Shown: one piece after another, positions 36,183 through 45,550 of the stretch
Position numbering within the stretch: position 1 is the stretch's first letter
How the letters are laid out: every line of letters begins with the position of its first letter
Assembly: GCF_007754155.1 (NCBI RefSeq)
Contig: NZ_CP037423.1
Span: 9,420,938 to 9,484,937, forward strand
Direction: 5' to 3'
DNA length: 64,000 bases
Origin: Stieleria neptunia
GTDB taxonomy: Bacteria > Planctomycetota > Planctomycetia > Pirellulales > Pirellulaceae
Notes under the pieces: generated by a model
What the model was told of the DNA's origin: nothing
Seen by the model: only the letters and a program-made list of their open reading frames with translations
The model's database searches: none
Position numbers and translations under genes: made by a program

Positions 36183-39100
36183 CTAGTGATTCTGACGCAC
36201 TTCGTCACTGTAACGCACGCGTGCCGGCAGTCGGCCATACGGATTCGGGTTGGCGTCATAGAAATCGGGCAGCGGCGGCAGCTCCAACGATTCGTCTTGC
36301 CCGCCGGACCAGTACCCGTTGGCATCCAACCGAATCGACTCGGTGTCAAAGAACAACTCGATACGTCCTCGGATGAACGATATGTGATCGCGTGCGACCG
36401 AGTTGAGTGCGGAGGTGAACGCTTGCTGGGCTTCCAGAAAGTCCCGCGCGACGACATTGCCGACGGCCAACCGCAGCTGCAAACGCGTGCTGACGACACG
36501 TTCGTAGGCGAGGGCCGCGCGAGCCACGGAAATCTCGTATTGGTTACGTTGCAAACGGAGCTGCCGCAAATCTTCGCGGACGGCGAGTTTGATTTGATCT
36601 TCCAACTCGATCAACGCGCGGCGTCCGGCTTGGTAGTCGATCAGCGCGGCACGGTAGGTGTTGCGTTCCAGGCGACGGTTCAGCGGCGTGTCGAGCGACA
36701 GTCCGAGTCGCGTCGTTCCGCCGTCGGCCGTAAAGTCGACGAGGCCTTCTTCGCTGCGAAACGTCGACAACGTCTGCGTCGCACGGACATCCAAAATCGC
36801 CTTCAAATCATCCGCGGCCAGTTTGATTTGACGTCGATCGTCGGCAAGCTCGCCTCTCTGGTTCATCAGGTCATAACGTTGATACAGCGCCAACAGCATC
36901 GCACTGTTTTCATCGACCTCCACTTCATCCAGCCCGCCGACATCACTGGTCTCCACGCGATCCACTAACGCCACGGTATCGGCGACCGTCTGGACGATCA
37001 CGTTCTCGAATTCGATACCATCGGCGGGCAACAGGTCGCCGACCAGTTTTGTCGTCAGGGCGTTGGTGACCTCCAGCAACTCATTGGCCGCCTCGACCAA
37101 GTCGGGCAATCGATCCAGTTCCCGACTTTCGATCGCCGAATCCCATTGGCGACGCAGCTTTCGAAACCGCTCGTCCAACTGATCGACTTCCACCGCGTCG
37201 GCGACGTCGTTTTCCAAGTCCAGGTTCTCTCGCAACAACGCGGCCCGCTCGGCTTGAGACAATTTCGACTCGACCAGATCGATCGTGCGGGCAAATTGAA
37301 TCAACGGCGCCGGCGGCAGATCCGACTTCAGCTCGCGCGATCGAATCGACTCCATCTGATCACTTTGAAGCCGAGCTTCCAGCAACGCCAGACGCAGTCC
37401 CAATTGCTCGGTTTCACGCTCGGCCTGCGACTCCTCGGTGATCCCTTCGATCTTGCGGCGGACGCGAAGAGTTTCGCGCAGACGATTGATCAACACCGTC
37501 GCACCGTTGACCGCGGCATCGCGATCCCCCAGTCGGGTTTGCGCCGCGTCGAGCAACGTTTGCCGCGTCCGCATCACCAACTGGCGCGTCACCGTAAGCT
37601 CATCGCTGGTCGTCAGCGATTCGAGCTCTTCCAGGTTCAGATTGAGCGGCATCTCCGGCGGCAACCCGATCCGCAACTTCAACCGGTCGAGCGCACTTTC
37701 CAAACTGTTGCAATCGCCGACCAGCGAACTGCGGCTGCCGAGTGCATTTTGTTCGAACTGGTCCACTTGCACGCGCGGGATGCGACCGGCTTGCAAGTAC
37801 TCTGCCCTGCCCTGCAAAAACGCACGCAGATTGCTGAAGTAATCCTGTGAGCTGATCTCGATCGCGCGATAGGTCAGCAACAGTTGGTAGTAGTCGGTCG
37901 CCAAATCGACAAACAAAGCACGCTGGGCGCGGATCAGATCGCGGGCCACATAGATGACGTTCCGCTCGGCTCGTGTCAGCCCTTCAAAGACGACGTCGCG
38001 TTGAAAAATGGTTTGCTGAAAATCAAAGACCAAATCGGACCCGATGTCCGCGGCAAAGCCCTGCGGTCCGTTGAACGTGAACACCACGCTGTTGGCGAAA
38101 CTGGCCAGGAACTGCCCGGCCATCGCCGTCGTCGCCTGCACCCCCGTTTCGGTCGGAACCACCAATCCGTTACGCGTCGTACTATCCAAGCGAACGTGCG
38201 TGTAGGTCGCGGCCGATCCGTTCCCGCGACGCCTCGGACGAATCACATATTCATAGCGCTGTGCCGACAACACGAGTGCGGCTCGGTACAAACGCTCCTT
38301 TTGCGTTTGGATTGCTCGATTGTTCAACGATGCAAGTTCCGTGATCATCGGCAACGTCAACCGCGGCGCGTCGCTGAGCATGCCCGCCATCCCGCCGGAC
38401 GTGACCTCGGGGTACGACCTGCGAAACTCCTCGCGAACCGATTCGAACTCCAACATCCGCGGCACGCAGGTTTCGGGAAGCTGCTCCCAGAACTGCTGGG
38501 GGATCGGGACAATCCGAAGCTGCTCGGTGTCGCTGCGGTTGTCCTCGGTCGGATCCCAATCGGGATCGTCCCCTGCGTCCGCACCATCAAGGCTCAACTC
38601 GTCGCCATGCCGTTCGCCGTCAGCCTGTTCGTTTTCGCGAATCAATTCGGCCAACCGGACTTCCGCCGTCACCGCATCGGCAGACCGTGGCATCACCAGC
38701 GCCATCTCGCCGGTCGCCGAATCCACACCAGCCCCCTCGACAGGCTCCGGCGCCTCACCAGACGTCAATAAGATCGCGCCTGTCGGATCGACATCCTCCC
38801 GGCTGCCAGGGCGAGCGTCGCTCACATCAGTTGCATCAAGCCCAGTCGTCACCCTCCCGCTTGCAGGTCCTGCGGTTTTCACGTCGCCCTCCAGGTAGGA
38901 GGGGCGAGCGCTGCGAGGGGAGGTCGAACGGACAATCGCCGCTTTCGTTTTAGTGATCTCCGCCCCTGGCTCGAATTCAATCTCCAGCCCCGCCAGCGGC
39001 CCCAACTCCAAACTCTCGGCATCCGGTGCCGGCAACTCCTGCACCTCGTCATCCGTTTCCAGATCCGATCGCCGGGGTGCCAGATGAGGATCACCGGTCA

Positions 39101-39431
39101 CAAGTTCGGGAAGTGCGTAGCCGAACAGTTGGGGTTCGGGCACCGGTAGCGCCGGGCAATCGTCCGGCGAAGGATCGAAGAATCGAGAACGGGGATCGAC
39201 ATCGATCCCCGCCAGCGGCGGCAGGGTACACGCCTCTTCCGCCCGCTTCTCGGCATAGATCACCGCGACGTCGCGATCCGCCTGGGTCCGGTAATACTTG
39301 CGCGAGCAACCCGTGATGACCGAAACCGAAGCGGCGACCAGCAGCGTGAAACACAAGAAAATTGGATTGCGAAACAAAACCGAAACACCCCGGCGAGAGA
39401 ACGAAAGACCCTTTGGGAGGATCATCGTCAC
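36183..39431 (-). CDS. TolC-family outer-membrane efflux protein with long N-terminal extension
   Basis: A 1082-aa protein. The N-terminal lipoprotein signal ends VITGC (Cys42) and is followed by a ~270-residue acidic, variable region. The TolC-like domain (about 330-1050) has long coiled-coil helices and the family C-terminal repeat (YQAGRRALIELEDQIKLAVR, VARAALAYERVVSTRLQLRL). It probably forms the outer-membrane channel for the HlyD and permease proteins encoded at 42.6-45.5 kb, from which a repeat island separates it. A REP-like repeat lies in frame inside it (38881-38930). Confidence 0.85.
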   Translation of the reverse strand: MTMILPKGLSFSRRGVSVLFRNPIFLCFTLLVAASVSVITGCSRKYYRTQADRDVAVIYAEKRAEEACTLPPLAGIDVDPRSRFFDPSPDDCPALPVPEPQLFGYALPELVTGDPHLAPRRSDLETDDEVQELPAPDAESLELGPLAGLEIEFEPGAEITKTKAAIVRSTSPRSARPSYLEGDVKTAGPASGRVTTGLDATDVSDARPGSREDVDPTGAILLTSGEAPEPVEGAGVDSATGEMALVMPRSADAVTAEVRLAELIRENEQADGERHGDELSLDGADAGDDPDWDPTEDNRSDTEQLRIVPIPQQFWEQLPETCVPRMLEFESVREEFRRSYPEVTSGGMAGMLSDAPRLTLPMITELASLNNRAIQTQKERLYRAALVLSAQRYEYVIRPRRRGNGSAATYTHVRLDSTTRNGLVVPTETGVQATTAMAGQFLASFANSVVFTFNGPQGFAADIGSDLVFDFQQTIFQRDVVFEGLTRAERNVIYVARDLIRAQRALFVDLATDYYQLLLTYRAIEISSQDYFSNLRAFLQGRAEYLQAGRIPRVQVDQFEQNALGSRSSLVGDCNSLESALDRLKLRIGLPPEMPLNLNLEELESLTTSDELTVTRQLVMRTRQTLLDAAQTRLGDRDAAVNGATVLINRLRETLRVRRKIEGITEESQAERETEQLGLRLALLEARLQSDQMESIRSRELKSDLPPAPLIQFARTIDLVESKLSQAERAALLRENLDLENDVADAVEVDQLDERFRKLRRQWDSAIESRELDRLPDLVEAANELLEVTNALTTKLVGDLLPADGIEFENVIVQTVADTVALVDRVETSDVGGLDEVEVDENSAMLLALYQRYDLMNQRGELADDRRQIKLAADDLKAILDVRATQTLSTFRSEEGLVDFTADGGTTRLGLSLDTPLNRRLERNTYRAALIDYQAGRRALIELEDQIKLAVREDLRQLRLQRNQYEISVARAALAYERVVSTRLQLRLAVGNVVARDFLEAQQAFTSALNSVARDHISFIRGRIELFFDTESIRLDANGYWSGGQDESLELPPLPDFYDANPNPYGRLPARVRYSDEVRQNH
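38881..38930. repeat. REP-like element inside the TolC-family coding sequence
   Basis: The sequence CCCTCCAGGTAGGAGGGGCG plus AGCGCTGCGAGGGGAGGTCGA matches the intergenic REP-like units at 32603-32648, 54112-54156 and 62964-63006. A second CACCCTCCCGCTTGC half-site lies just before it (38850). In the protein it encodes about residues 165-185 (RSTSPRSARPSYLEGDV) without a stop or frameshift. Confidence 0.8.
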
Positions 39432-39611
39432 CGGATTGTCGGCGATTTGACGGATTCCCCGGCTCTCGCAGTCGTATCGGCTACGTCGACTTTGCGGGCT
39501 ACCAATTTTGCCGGGCTACATCGCTCGTCATAGAGCATCAACCTGGGAAGCTGCACTTGAGACAAACGCGTCGCGCCGAGCGCCCACAGTATCCCGGGGC
39601 GACGTCATCCC

Positions 39612-39787
39612 TGGGGACGTCGATTCTTTTGCTGCAGCTATTGGCATCCCATTTAGTTTCTCTCCGTCTGGGAGAGACGGCGTTGGCGCAGCAAGCAAAC
39701 GCCAGAGAGGGCTCGCGCTGCAAAGTCTTGGCGCCTACCGTTACGATCAAATCCGTCACTTATACAATCGACGTCCCGGAGGGATCG
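39612..39787. repeat. ~175-bp dispersed repeat (GGGACGTCGATTCTTTTGCTGC family), copy 1
   Basis: From GGGGACGTCGATTCTTTTGC through the AAACGCCAGAGAGGGCTCGC hairpin to GACGTCCCGGAGG. It matches 62706-62880 over its length and, inverted and split, 41340-41635. It adjoins the first ~410-bp direct repeat. The gap 39432-39611 between the TolC-family start and this element shows no gene. Confidence 0.8.
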
Positions 39788-40210
39788 CAGCGAGCGGCCG
39801 GGGGTCACCGCAGCGCCACCTCCGGACCACGCCCCCCATCCTCCCCTCCACCCCGGACGGGGTCGCAGCGAATTCCGAAAGCCCAGCGGGCTGACAGAAT
39901 GCGTGCCGGGCCCGTCAGGGCCCGGTCTTCAAATGCCGATCCGGCGCAGGCCAGATAGGCCGACACAGTGCGGGCCGGCGCGTCGCCACAGCATGGACTG
40001 TGTCGCCCTTCCAGGGCTGTCGCGGCAGTGGAGACTTTCACCCGGCGGCTCACGCCGCCGGCAGACACTGTGCCTGCCCTCCGGGCATCACCGAAGCCCC
40101 GAGTTCGCTACGAGCGTCGCTCCCTCCTCACCGTCCGCCTCTGAAGTCTCTTGCACGCCCTTCATCAGCGTCCCAATACAAACCACGTTTTGATCTCATG
40201 GGTGCGCTTC
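39788..40210 (+). repeat. ~410-bp direct repeat, copy A
   Basis: Nearly identical to 41638-42046 in the same orientation, apart from a ~16-base insertion (GACACAGTGCGGGCCG type) and scattered substitutions. It includes palindromic cores GGGCCCGTCAGGGCCC and CGGCGGCTCACGCCGCCGG, and ends at CACGTTTTGATCTC plus a few bases. It bounds the lipoprotein gene on its 3' side. Confidence 0.9.
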
Positions 40211-40250
40211 AAAAACCCAAAGGCATTCGACTCCCGTTCTCACGTGCATT

Positions 40251-41042
40251 TCATTGTTCTGATGCTTCTTGGTGTTCGCGGTACACGTAACGGTCCAGGC
40301 CAACGATCGTCTCGAGTGAACCCTGAAGTCGCACGTCCCAGTGTAGCGATAGATAGGTATCGAGCTCTTCTTTTAGGCGACGATGCAATCGGTCCAAGTC
40401 CGAACGTGACGGGATCGTGCCGTAGATCTTGAAATTGACGGTCTTCACGCGAGTTACGATAACGGCGAGTCCAGAAAACGCATCATCCGAACCAAGGATA
40501 TCTTGAATCGCGCGGGTCAGTAATCTGGCCTGCAACAGCTCCGTGTAGACTGCAATCGCGGCATCTGCATCCGTATTCCCATTCAACTCGTACTGGCGTT
40601 TTGCACGCTCCAACGAAGTGGACGCCGCCTCGATTTGAAGCTCAACAAGTGTTTTGCCTTGGTGACGATCGAGCCAATCTTCAACGTCGCTCCTTGAGAA
40701 TGCATGGTATGCGAGATAACGGTTGGGCAAGTGAGTATAGATTGCGTCACGGATGGCTCCGAAAGCATGGTCTCCCATCGTTCCAACAGAAGACGTAAAG
40801 GAGTGTTCCCGTGAGATAACGCGATCGTTTGCGAGATGTCCACGCAAGGTCTCGATTGCAGGCAACACGCCAGCACAAAGTGATGCCGCTTGGCTATTCG
40901 CGGCATCCCAGTCGGCGGAAGCTTCAAGTGCACCAAGCGCGCGATCAAAGTCTGGATTCGCCGAGGAAGTGACGGCGACTCTCTTCGTATTGCATCCGAA
41001 TGCGAATCCAATGACCAGCAATAGCGTGCAGAAAAATCTCAT
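40251..41042 (-). CDS. Lipoprotein of unknown function in a repeat-bounded island
   Basis: A 263-aa protein. The signal peptide has a lipobox FAFGC (Cys17), and the mature part is helical (AAIAVYTELLQARLLTRAIQ, SDLDRLHRRLKEELDTYLSL). There is no recognised domain. The start ATG 41042 is set by the signal peptide; an upstream in-frame start adds 74 residues of low quality. The gene looks more A/T-rich than its neighbours and lies between two direct repeats of about 410 bp, both features of acquired cargo. No partner gene lies between the repeats. Confidence 0.7.
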   Translation of the reverse strand: MRFFCTLLLVIGFAFGCNTKRVAVTSSANPDFDRALGALEASADWDAANSQAASLCAGVLPAIETLRGHLANDRVISREHSFTSSVGTMGDHAFGAIRDAIYTHLPNRYLAYHAFSRSDVEDWLDRHQGKTLVELQIEAASTSLERAKRQYELNGNTDADAAIAVYTELLQARLLTRAIQDILGSDDAFSGLAVIVTRVKTVNFKIYGTIPSRSDLDRLHRRLKEELDTYLSLHWDVRLQGSLETIVGLDRYVYREHQEASEQ

Positions 41043-41339
41043 CGAAAGGCTGACAGAACAAATTGTGTTCTCTCCGCGCACGCAAAGGAACGGGGATCCA
41101 TCGGGCGAGAAAACATTGTCGCCCCTCAGGTGGGCTGGCCCCAGGACTTGATTAGAACGGATCCTGCCAGACGGTGCCAGTTTCTCAGACCCAGGCGAAC
41201 TCAAGCTGGGTGGCTGGAGCACGGTCCGGTCTGGACTCCGATTCCTTTGCACCTTCTTGTTCACTTTTCAAATACCCATCGTCCCGAGTGCGAAAATCCT
41301 TCACCCACCGCGTCGTGTACGGTATCCCGGGGGACGTCG

Positions 41340-41635
41340 ATTGTCTAAGTGGCGGAGTTGATCGTAGCGGAAGTCGTCAAGACTTTCGCAAGCCGTCGGC
41401 CCTCTCTGGCGTTTGCTTGCTCCGCAAACGCCGTCTCTCCCAGAGGGGGTTCTTCCGCGAGTTTAGTGGCTGCTCTCGAATACTCGGGGAAGGTTTTTTG
41501 AGGGATGACTGCGATGCCTCGAAAAACCTGGGTCCTGAGCGATTAGCCACTAAAATCCACGAAGAACCTCCAGAGGGAGAGAGACGAGATCGGTTGCTAA
41601 AAGCTACAGCAAAAGAATCGACGTCCCCAAGTGAC
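41340..41635. repeat. Inverted, split copy of the GACGTCGATTC repeat containing a long nested hairpin
   Basis: GGGGACGTCGATT (from 41334) and AAAAGAATCGACGTCCCC (41611-41628) face each other as an inverted pair. Between them lie the GCGTTTGCTTGC / GCAAACGCC segment (41409-41432) in opposite orientation to 39612 and 62706, and a nested hairpin: arms 41441-41471 with 41545-41573, and inner arms 41491-41503 with 41517-41529. Confidence 0.8.
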
Positions 41636-41637
41636 CA

Positions 41638-42046
41638 CAGCGAGTAGCCGGAGGTCAGCGCAGCGCCACCTCCGGACCACGCCCTGAATCCACCCCTCGA
41701 CCCCGGACGGGGTCGCAGCGAATTCCGAAAGCCCAGCGGGCTGACAGAGTGCTTGCCGGGCCCGTCAGGGCCCGGTCTTCAAATGCCGATCCGGCGCAGG
41801 CCAGAAAGGCCGGCGCGTCGCCACAGCATGAACGGTGTCGCCCTTCCAGGGCTGTCGCGGCAGTGGAGACTTTCACCCGGCGGCTCACGCCACCGGCAGA
41901 CACTGTGTCTGCCCTCCGGGCATCCACGAAGCCCCAAGTTCGCTACGAGCGTCGCTCCCTCCTCACCGTCCGCTTCTGAAGCCTCTTGCACGCCCTTCAT
42001 CAGCGTCCCAGTACAAGCCCACGTTTTGATCTCGGGGGTGCACTTC
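41638..42046 (+). repeat. ~410-bp direct repeat, copy B
   Basis: Same orientation and content as copy A (39788-40210): CCTCCGGACCACGCC, GGGCCCGTCAGGGCCC, CACCCGGCGGCTCACGCC, and the end segment CACGCCCTTCATCAGCGTCCC. It lies 5' of the lipoprotein gene relative to its transcription. Confidence 0.9.
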
Positions 42047-42581
42047 ACACATCAACAGGCACTCGACTCCCAAGGATCGGATCATGCAATCGCCGCGAGC
42101 GATCTTCCCCTTCAACAACCACAACTTGGCGACTCGTCACGCATCCGATTGTGATGGCAGGCTGAAACGTTCAGTCTACCCTGTGTAAGATCCTGATTGG
42201 AGCATTGATCGGAACCTTATTATTGGTAGGGCAGAGATGCGACCTTTTTGTGGCGGGAATGATTGGATGGGAGTACGACACCGAAAGAGATTGCCCGATA
42301 TCCCGCGAAATGGAGAAGGCAATGAGCGACTACGGTTATGTCTACACGCAACGCACGCGATTAAAAAAGAGATGATTGGCGAGACGTCATGGCGGTGGGG
42401 CAAGACGATAGGGGCAAGACAATGAAGAGATGGATGGCAGAATGATTCGGGGCAGAATGATTTTAGGCTGTCATGATTCTGCCCCGTATCGTTCTGCCAA
42501 CTCTTTTTCGGCGGATTGTCACGTACAGCGTGACCTACGCCCCTTTCTCGGCTGTTGCCAGGCACAGCGTGACTGACACGT
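42047..42581. other. Noncoding region with further inverted repeats, no gene seen
   Basis: Contains a 10-bp inverted repeat GGGGCAGAAT (42449-42458) / ATTCTGCCCC (42476-42485), an outer TGGCAGAATGAT / ATCGTTCTGCCA pair around it, and GTCACGTACAGCGTGAC (about 42519-42535). No open frame here has coding character. Counting the stretch 41043-41333 as well, there is no gene between 41043 and 42581. Confidence 0.6.
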
Positions 42582-43904
42582 CTACGTCTTTCGCAGGGCT
42601 TCGATGGGGTTCATCGAGGCGGCTTTGTAAGCCGGATAGACTCCGAACACGATCCCGATGCCGACGGAGATGCCGAAGGCCAATCCGATCGAAGAGACGC
42701 TGGTCGCGGTTTTCATTCCCGCGAACACCGTCACGATGATCGGGATCGCGATCCCCAGGACGATGCCCAGAACGCCGCCCATCGCGGACAGGACCGTCGT
42801 CTCCAGCAGGAATTGGCGAATGATGTCGCGTTTCTTGGCCCCGATCGCGCGGCGGATCCCGATCTCACGTGTCCGCTCGGTCACCGTCGCCAGCATGATG
42901 TTCATGATGCCGATCCCACCGACCAGCAGCGAGATGCCCGCGATCGCGCCGAGCACCATGTTCCAGATCCGTTTCTCGTGCTCCGCCTGGGCCATCAATT
43001 CCAACGGCACCAGCACCTGGTAATCGGATTTTGACGCGTGGCTCTTTTCCAGCAGCCCACGGACCATGTTGGCGGTCGGAACGACCCGATCCGATGCTTC
43101 CTTGCCGCTTTCACCGCTGGCAACGGCGAGGGTGATTTCGGTCAGTTCGACACGGTCGTATTCGCGGCTGCCCCTGGAACCGGCGCGGGACAAGAATCCG
43201 AACCGGCCGCGTCCCGTATCGAGCGGAATGAAGATGTCTTGGTTCGCATCACCGCCTTCGGCTTGTCCAGCCCTGGCGACACCGCTGTCGCGTTCGGTCA
43301 GCACTCCGACCACTCGAAACGCCGTGCCGCCGATCAAAATCGGCTGGCCGAGCGGATCGCTGAACCCGAACAACTTGCGGGCGGCGCCGTCGGCCAACAC
43401 GGCGACATTGGACATCGTTTCCAAGTCATGTGACTGTAGAAAACGTCCGCGGGCGACCGAGATGCTGCGCACGTCACGCAGCCGTGGCGTGGTCGCGAGA
43501 ACCTTGGCCTGGGCGATCCGATTGCGATGATGGGAAACCTCCTGTCGCTTCATCATCACCGGCACGACACTTTCCCCGGTCGGCAATTGGCTGAGCGCGC
43601 GGAGGTCGGCGTACGTCAAACCGTAGGCATTCACTTTGTAGCGACTGGTGGTGACCATCGCGGGCTGTGTCCCGCTGCTGCCTCCGGCGTCCGGCCCTGA
43701 CGAGGGTTGGACCGTGCGGATGATAACGTTGTTCGCGCCCAGCCCACGAATGCGATCCAGCGCGTCCTGCTTACTGCCTTCGCCGATCGACAACATCGCG
43801 ATCACCGAGGCCACACCCAGGATGGTGCCCAACAACGTCAACGAGCTGCGCATTTTGTGCAGCAGCAGGTTGCGGATCGCCAGTTTGAGTGTCGCCCACC
43901 ACAT
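42582..43904 (-). CDS. MacB/FtsX-type ABC transporter permease
   Basis: A 440-aa inner-membrane permease. The N-terminus (WATLKLAIRNLLLHKMRSSL, then TLLGTILGVASVIAML) gives the first helix of the MacB family. A periplasmic MacB-PCD-like domain follows, then three C-terminal helices and the FtsX motif GGIGIMNIMLATVTERTREI, GIRRAIGAKKRDI. The ATG at 43904 overlaps the HlyD stop by one base (TGATG), which suggests coupling. No ATP-binding subunit is encoded beside it, although this family needs one. A longer frame upstream was rejected as out-of-family. Confidence 0.9.
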   Translation of the reverse strand: MWWATLKLAIRNLLLHKMRSSLTLLGTILGVASVIAMLSIGEGSKQDALDRIRGLGANNVIIRTVQPSSGPDAGGSSGTQPAMVTTSRYKVNAYGLTYADLRALSQLPTGESVVPVMMKRQEVSHHRNRIAQAKVLATTPRLRDVRSISVARGRFLQSHDLETMSNVAVLADGAARKLFGFSDPLGQPILIGGTAFRVVGVLTERDSGVARAGQAEGGDANQDIFIPLDTGRGRFGFLSRAGSRGSREYDRVELTEITLAVASGESGKEASDRVVPTANMVRGLLEKSHASKSDYQVLVPLELMAQAEHEKRIWNMVLGAIAGISLLVGGIGIMNIMLATVTERTREIGIRRAIGAKKRDIIRQFLLETTVLSAMGGVLGIVLGIAIPIIVTVFAGMKTATSVSSIGLAFGISVGIGIVFGVYPAYKAASMNPIEALRKT

Positions 43905-45550
43905 CAGGAATCGCCACCGAGTAGATCGTCGATGAATTGGCGTGGATTGAGAGCCACCTGATCGCCCGCGGTCATCCCGTCGGTGATTTGCACGACCGAA
44001 TCGGTCTGGCGTCCCGTCTGGACCGCCCGGGTGACGAGTTGGTTGTTCTCTCGAACCAGCACCCAAGTTTGCTTGTCTCGTTCGATCACCGCTTGGATCG
44101 GAACGGTCAACGCATCGTCAATCGAATCGATCATGATTTCCGTGACCGCGGTCATCCCGGGTTTCAGGTGATCGACGGTTTGATCGATCGTCACGGTCGT
44201 CGCATAGACTTTCGTTTCACTGCCGCGCCATCCGTTTTGATCCGGCAACACGGCGATCGATTGGACGGTGCCGACGTACTCGTTCTCCGGAAAGGCATCG
44301 ACGGTGATGCGTGCCTTCATGCCGACGCGAATCTGTTCCAGGTCCGACTCGTGAACGGCGGTTTGGACCTGCATCTTGTCGAGCGCCGGCAACGACATCA
44401 GGTGCTGGCGAAATCGGACCGGCATGCCTTCGCGGATCTCATCATTGCGGTCCGACGCATAGGCGACCATCCCGGCTTCGGGCGCGAAAATCTTGCAGGC
44501 GGCGAGCTGTTCGGTGTAACGTTCGAGCCGCTCCTCTTCCTTTTTCAGCGATTCGGTTCGGGCACGCAGAATCGCTTTCACCTGGGCCAGTCGCGCTTCG
44601 TTGTTCCGCAGCGTCTGCTCCAGCCCTCGTTCGGCGGTCTGCAACTTTCCACGCAAACGCAACAGCTCCATTTCGCGTTCGTAGTTCTCCTTCTTGCGGA
44701 GCGTTGCCAGCGAGGTTTCCAGCTTGTTCAGCTGGGCGGCATACTTGCCTTCGGCTTGCAGAAACGCGAGTTCGCTTTTGCGCAGCTCGTTACGGTTGGC
44801 GTAACCGAGTTTGTAGAGCGAATCGATACCGCGGCGATCGTCGCGCCGGAGTTCCAACGTCGCTTGGGCTTCCAAAATTTCGTTGTTGACCTCGTCGATG
44901 GAACGCTTGATTTCCTCGACCGCCAGCTTCAGCGTCCCGCTTTCGTCGTCGGTGTACATCTCCAGTTCCAGCTTGGCGAGCTGGACTTTCAATTCGGCCT
45001 CGGCCTTGCTGGTTTCGTTCTGGACGATCTGATTGCTGTAGTTGGCTTCGGCCTGAATCTGCGTCGAGCGTGCGTCTTCGGTCTCCAACATTTGCTCGTC
45101 GAGTGCTTCGCGCATCGGGGCGGATTCCAATTCGACCAACAAGTCGCCTTCTTTGACGCTGCTGCCGTTGGGGATGATCCACAGGATCGGGGTGCCGTTG
45201 ATCCCATCGCGTTGGACATCTTCGACCATACAGTGGACTTCGCGGTTGGACTGACTTTGCAGATTTCCCCGTTCGATCACGGTGACCTGCAAGTGTTCCC
45301 GTCCGACGGTGTGCAGCAGCACGTCCTCGTCGACCTGGCCGCCGTTGCCGAAGAAAAACGCCGAGAGCGAGAAGCCGAGGATCGGAACGGCGATCAAGGC
45401 GGCCAGCAGGGGCAGCAAGTGGACCACGCCGCGCCGCCTAGAGCCGCGTTGCCCAGAGCCGCACCGCCTGGACTGGGCGACGTTGAGATCGTGTTCGGAT
45501 CGAAACGCTGGTTCGGCCGAGATCGGCCGGGTATCGATGCAGAGGGACAT
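43904..45550 (-). CDS. HlyD/RND-type membrane-fusion (periplasmic adaptor) protein
   Basis: A 548-aa adaptor. A membrane anchor lies at about 48-70 (LLPLLAALIAVPILGFSLSA). A lipoyl-like domain is followed by a very long alpha-hairpin of charged coiled coil (about 130-330), then beta-barrel and C-terminal domains (KIFAPEAGMVAYASDRN, VHESDLEQIRVGMKARITVD). It would bridge the permease downstream and the TolC-family channel at 36-39 kb. The opposite-strand open frame of similar length is a shadow. The start ATG 45550 is preceded by a 611-base gap. Confidence 0.9.
   Translation of the reverse strand: MSLCIDTRPISAEPAFRSEHDLNVAQSRRCGSGQRGSRRRGVVHLLPLLAALIAVPILGFSLSAFFFGNGGQVDEDVLLHTVGREHLQVTVIERGNLQSQSNREVHCMVEDVQRDGINGTPILWIIPNGSSVKEGDLLVELESAPMREALDEQMLETEDARSTQIQAEANYSNQIVQNETSKAEAELKVQLAKLELEMYTDDESGTLKLAVEEIKRSIDEVNNEILEAQATLELRRDDRRGIDSLYKLGYANRNELRKSELAFLQAEGKYAAQLNKLETSLATLRKKENYEREMELLRLRGKLQTAERGLEQTLRNNEARLAQVKAILRARTESLKKEEERLERYTEQLAACKIFAPEAGMVAYASDRNDEIREGMPVRFRQHLMSLPALDKMQVQTAVHESDLEQIRVGMKARITVDAFPENEYVGTVQSIAVLPDQNGWRGSETKVYATTVTIDQTVDHLKPGMTAVTEIMIDSIDDALTVPIQAVIERDKQTWVLVRENNQLVTRAVQTGRQTDSVVQITDGMTAGDQVALNPRQFIDDLLGGDS

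Noticed and set aside
39362..39958. 198-codon plus-strand frame overlapping the 5' end of the TolC-family gene
   Set aside because: It reads through the dispersed repeat and antisense of a signal peptide, with Arg/Pro/Gly-rich product and no motif.
39788..42046. Insertion sequence with transposase between the direct repeats
   Set aside because: The only gene between the repeats encodes a lipoprotein; no transposase frame or DDE-like motif was found.
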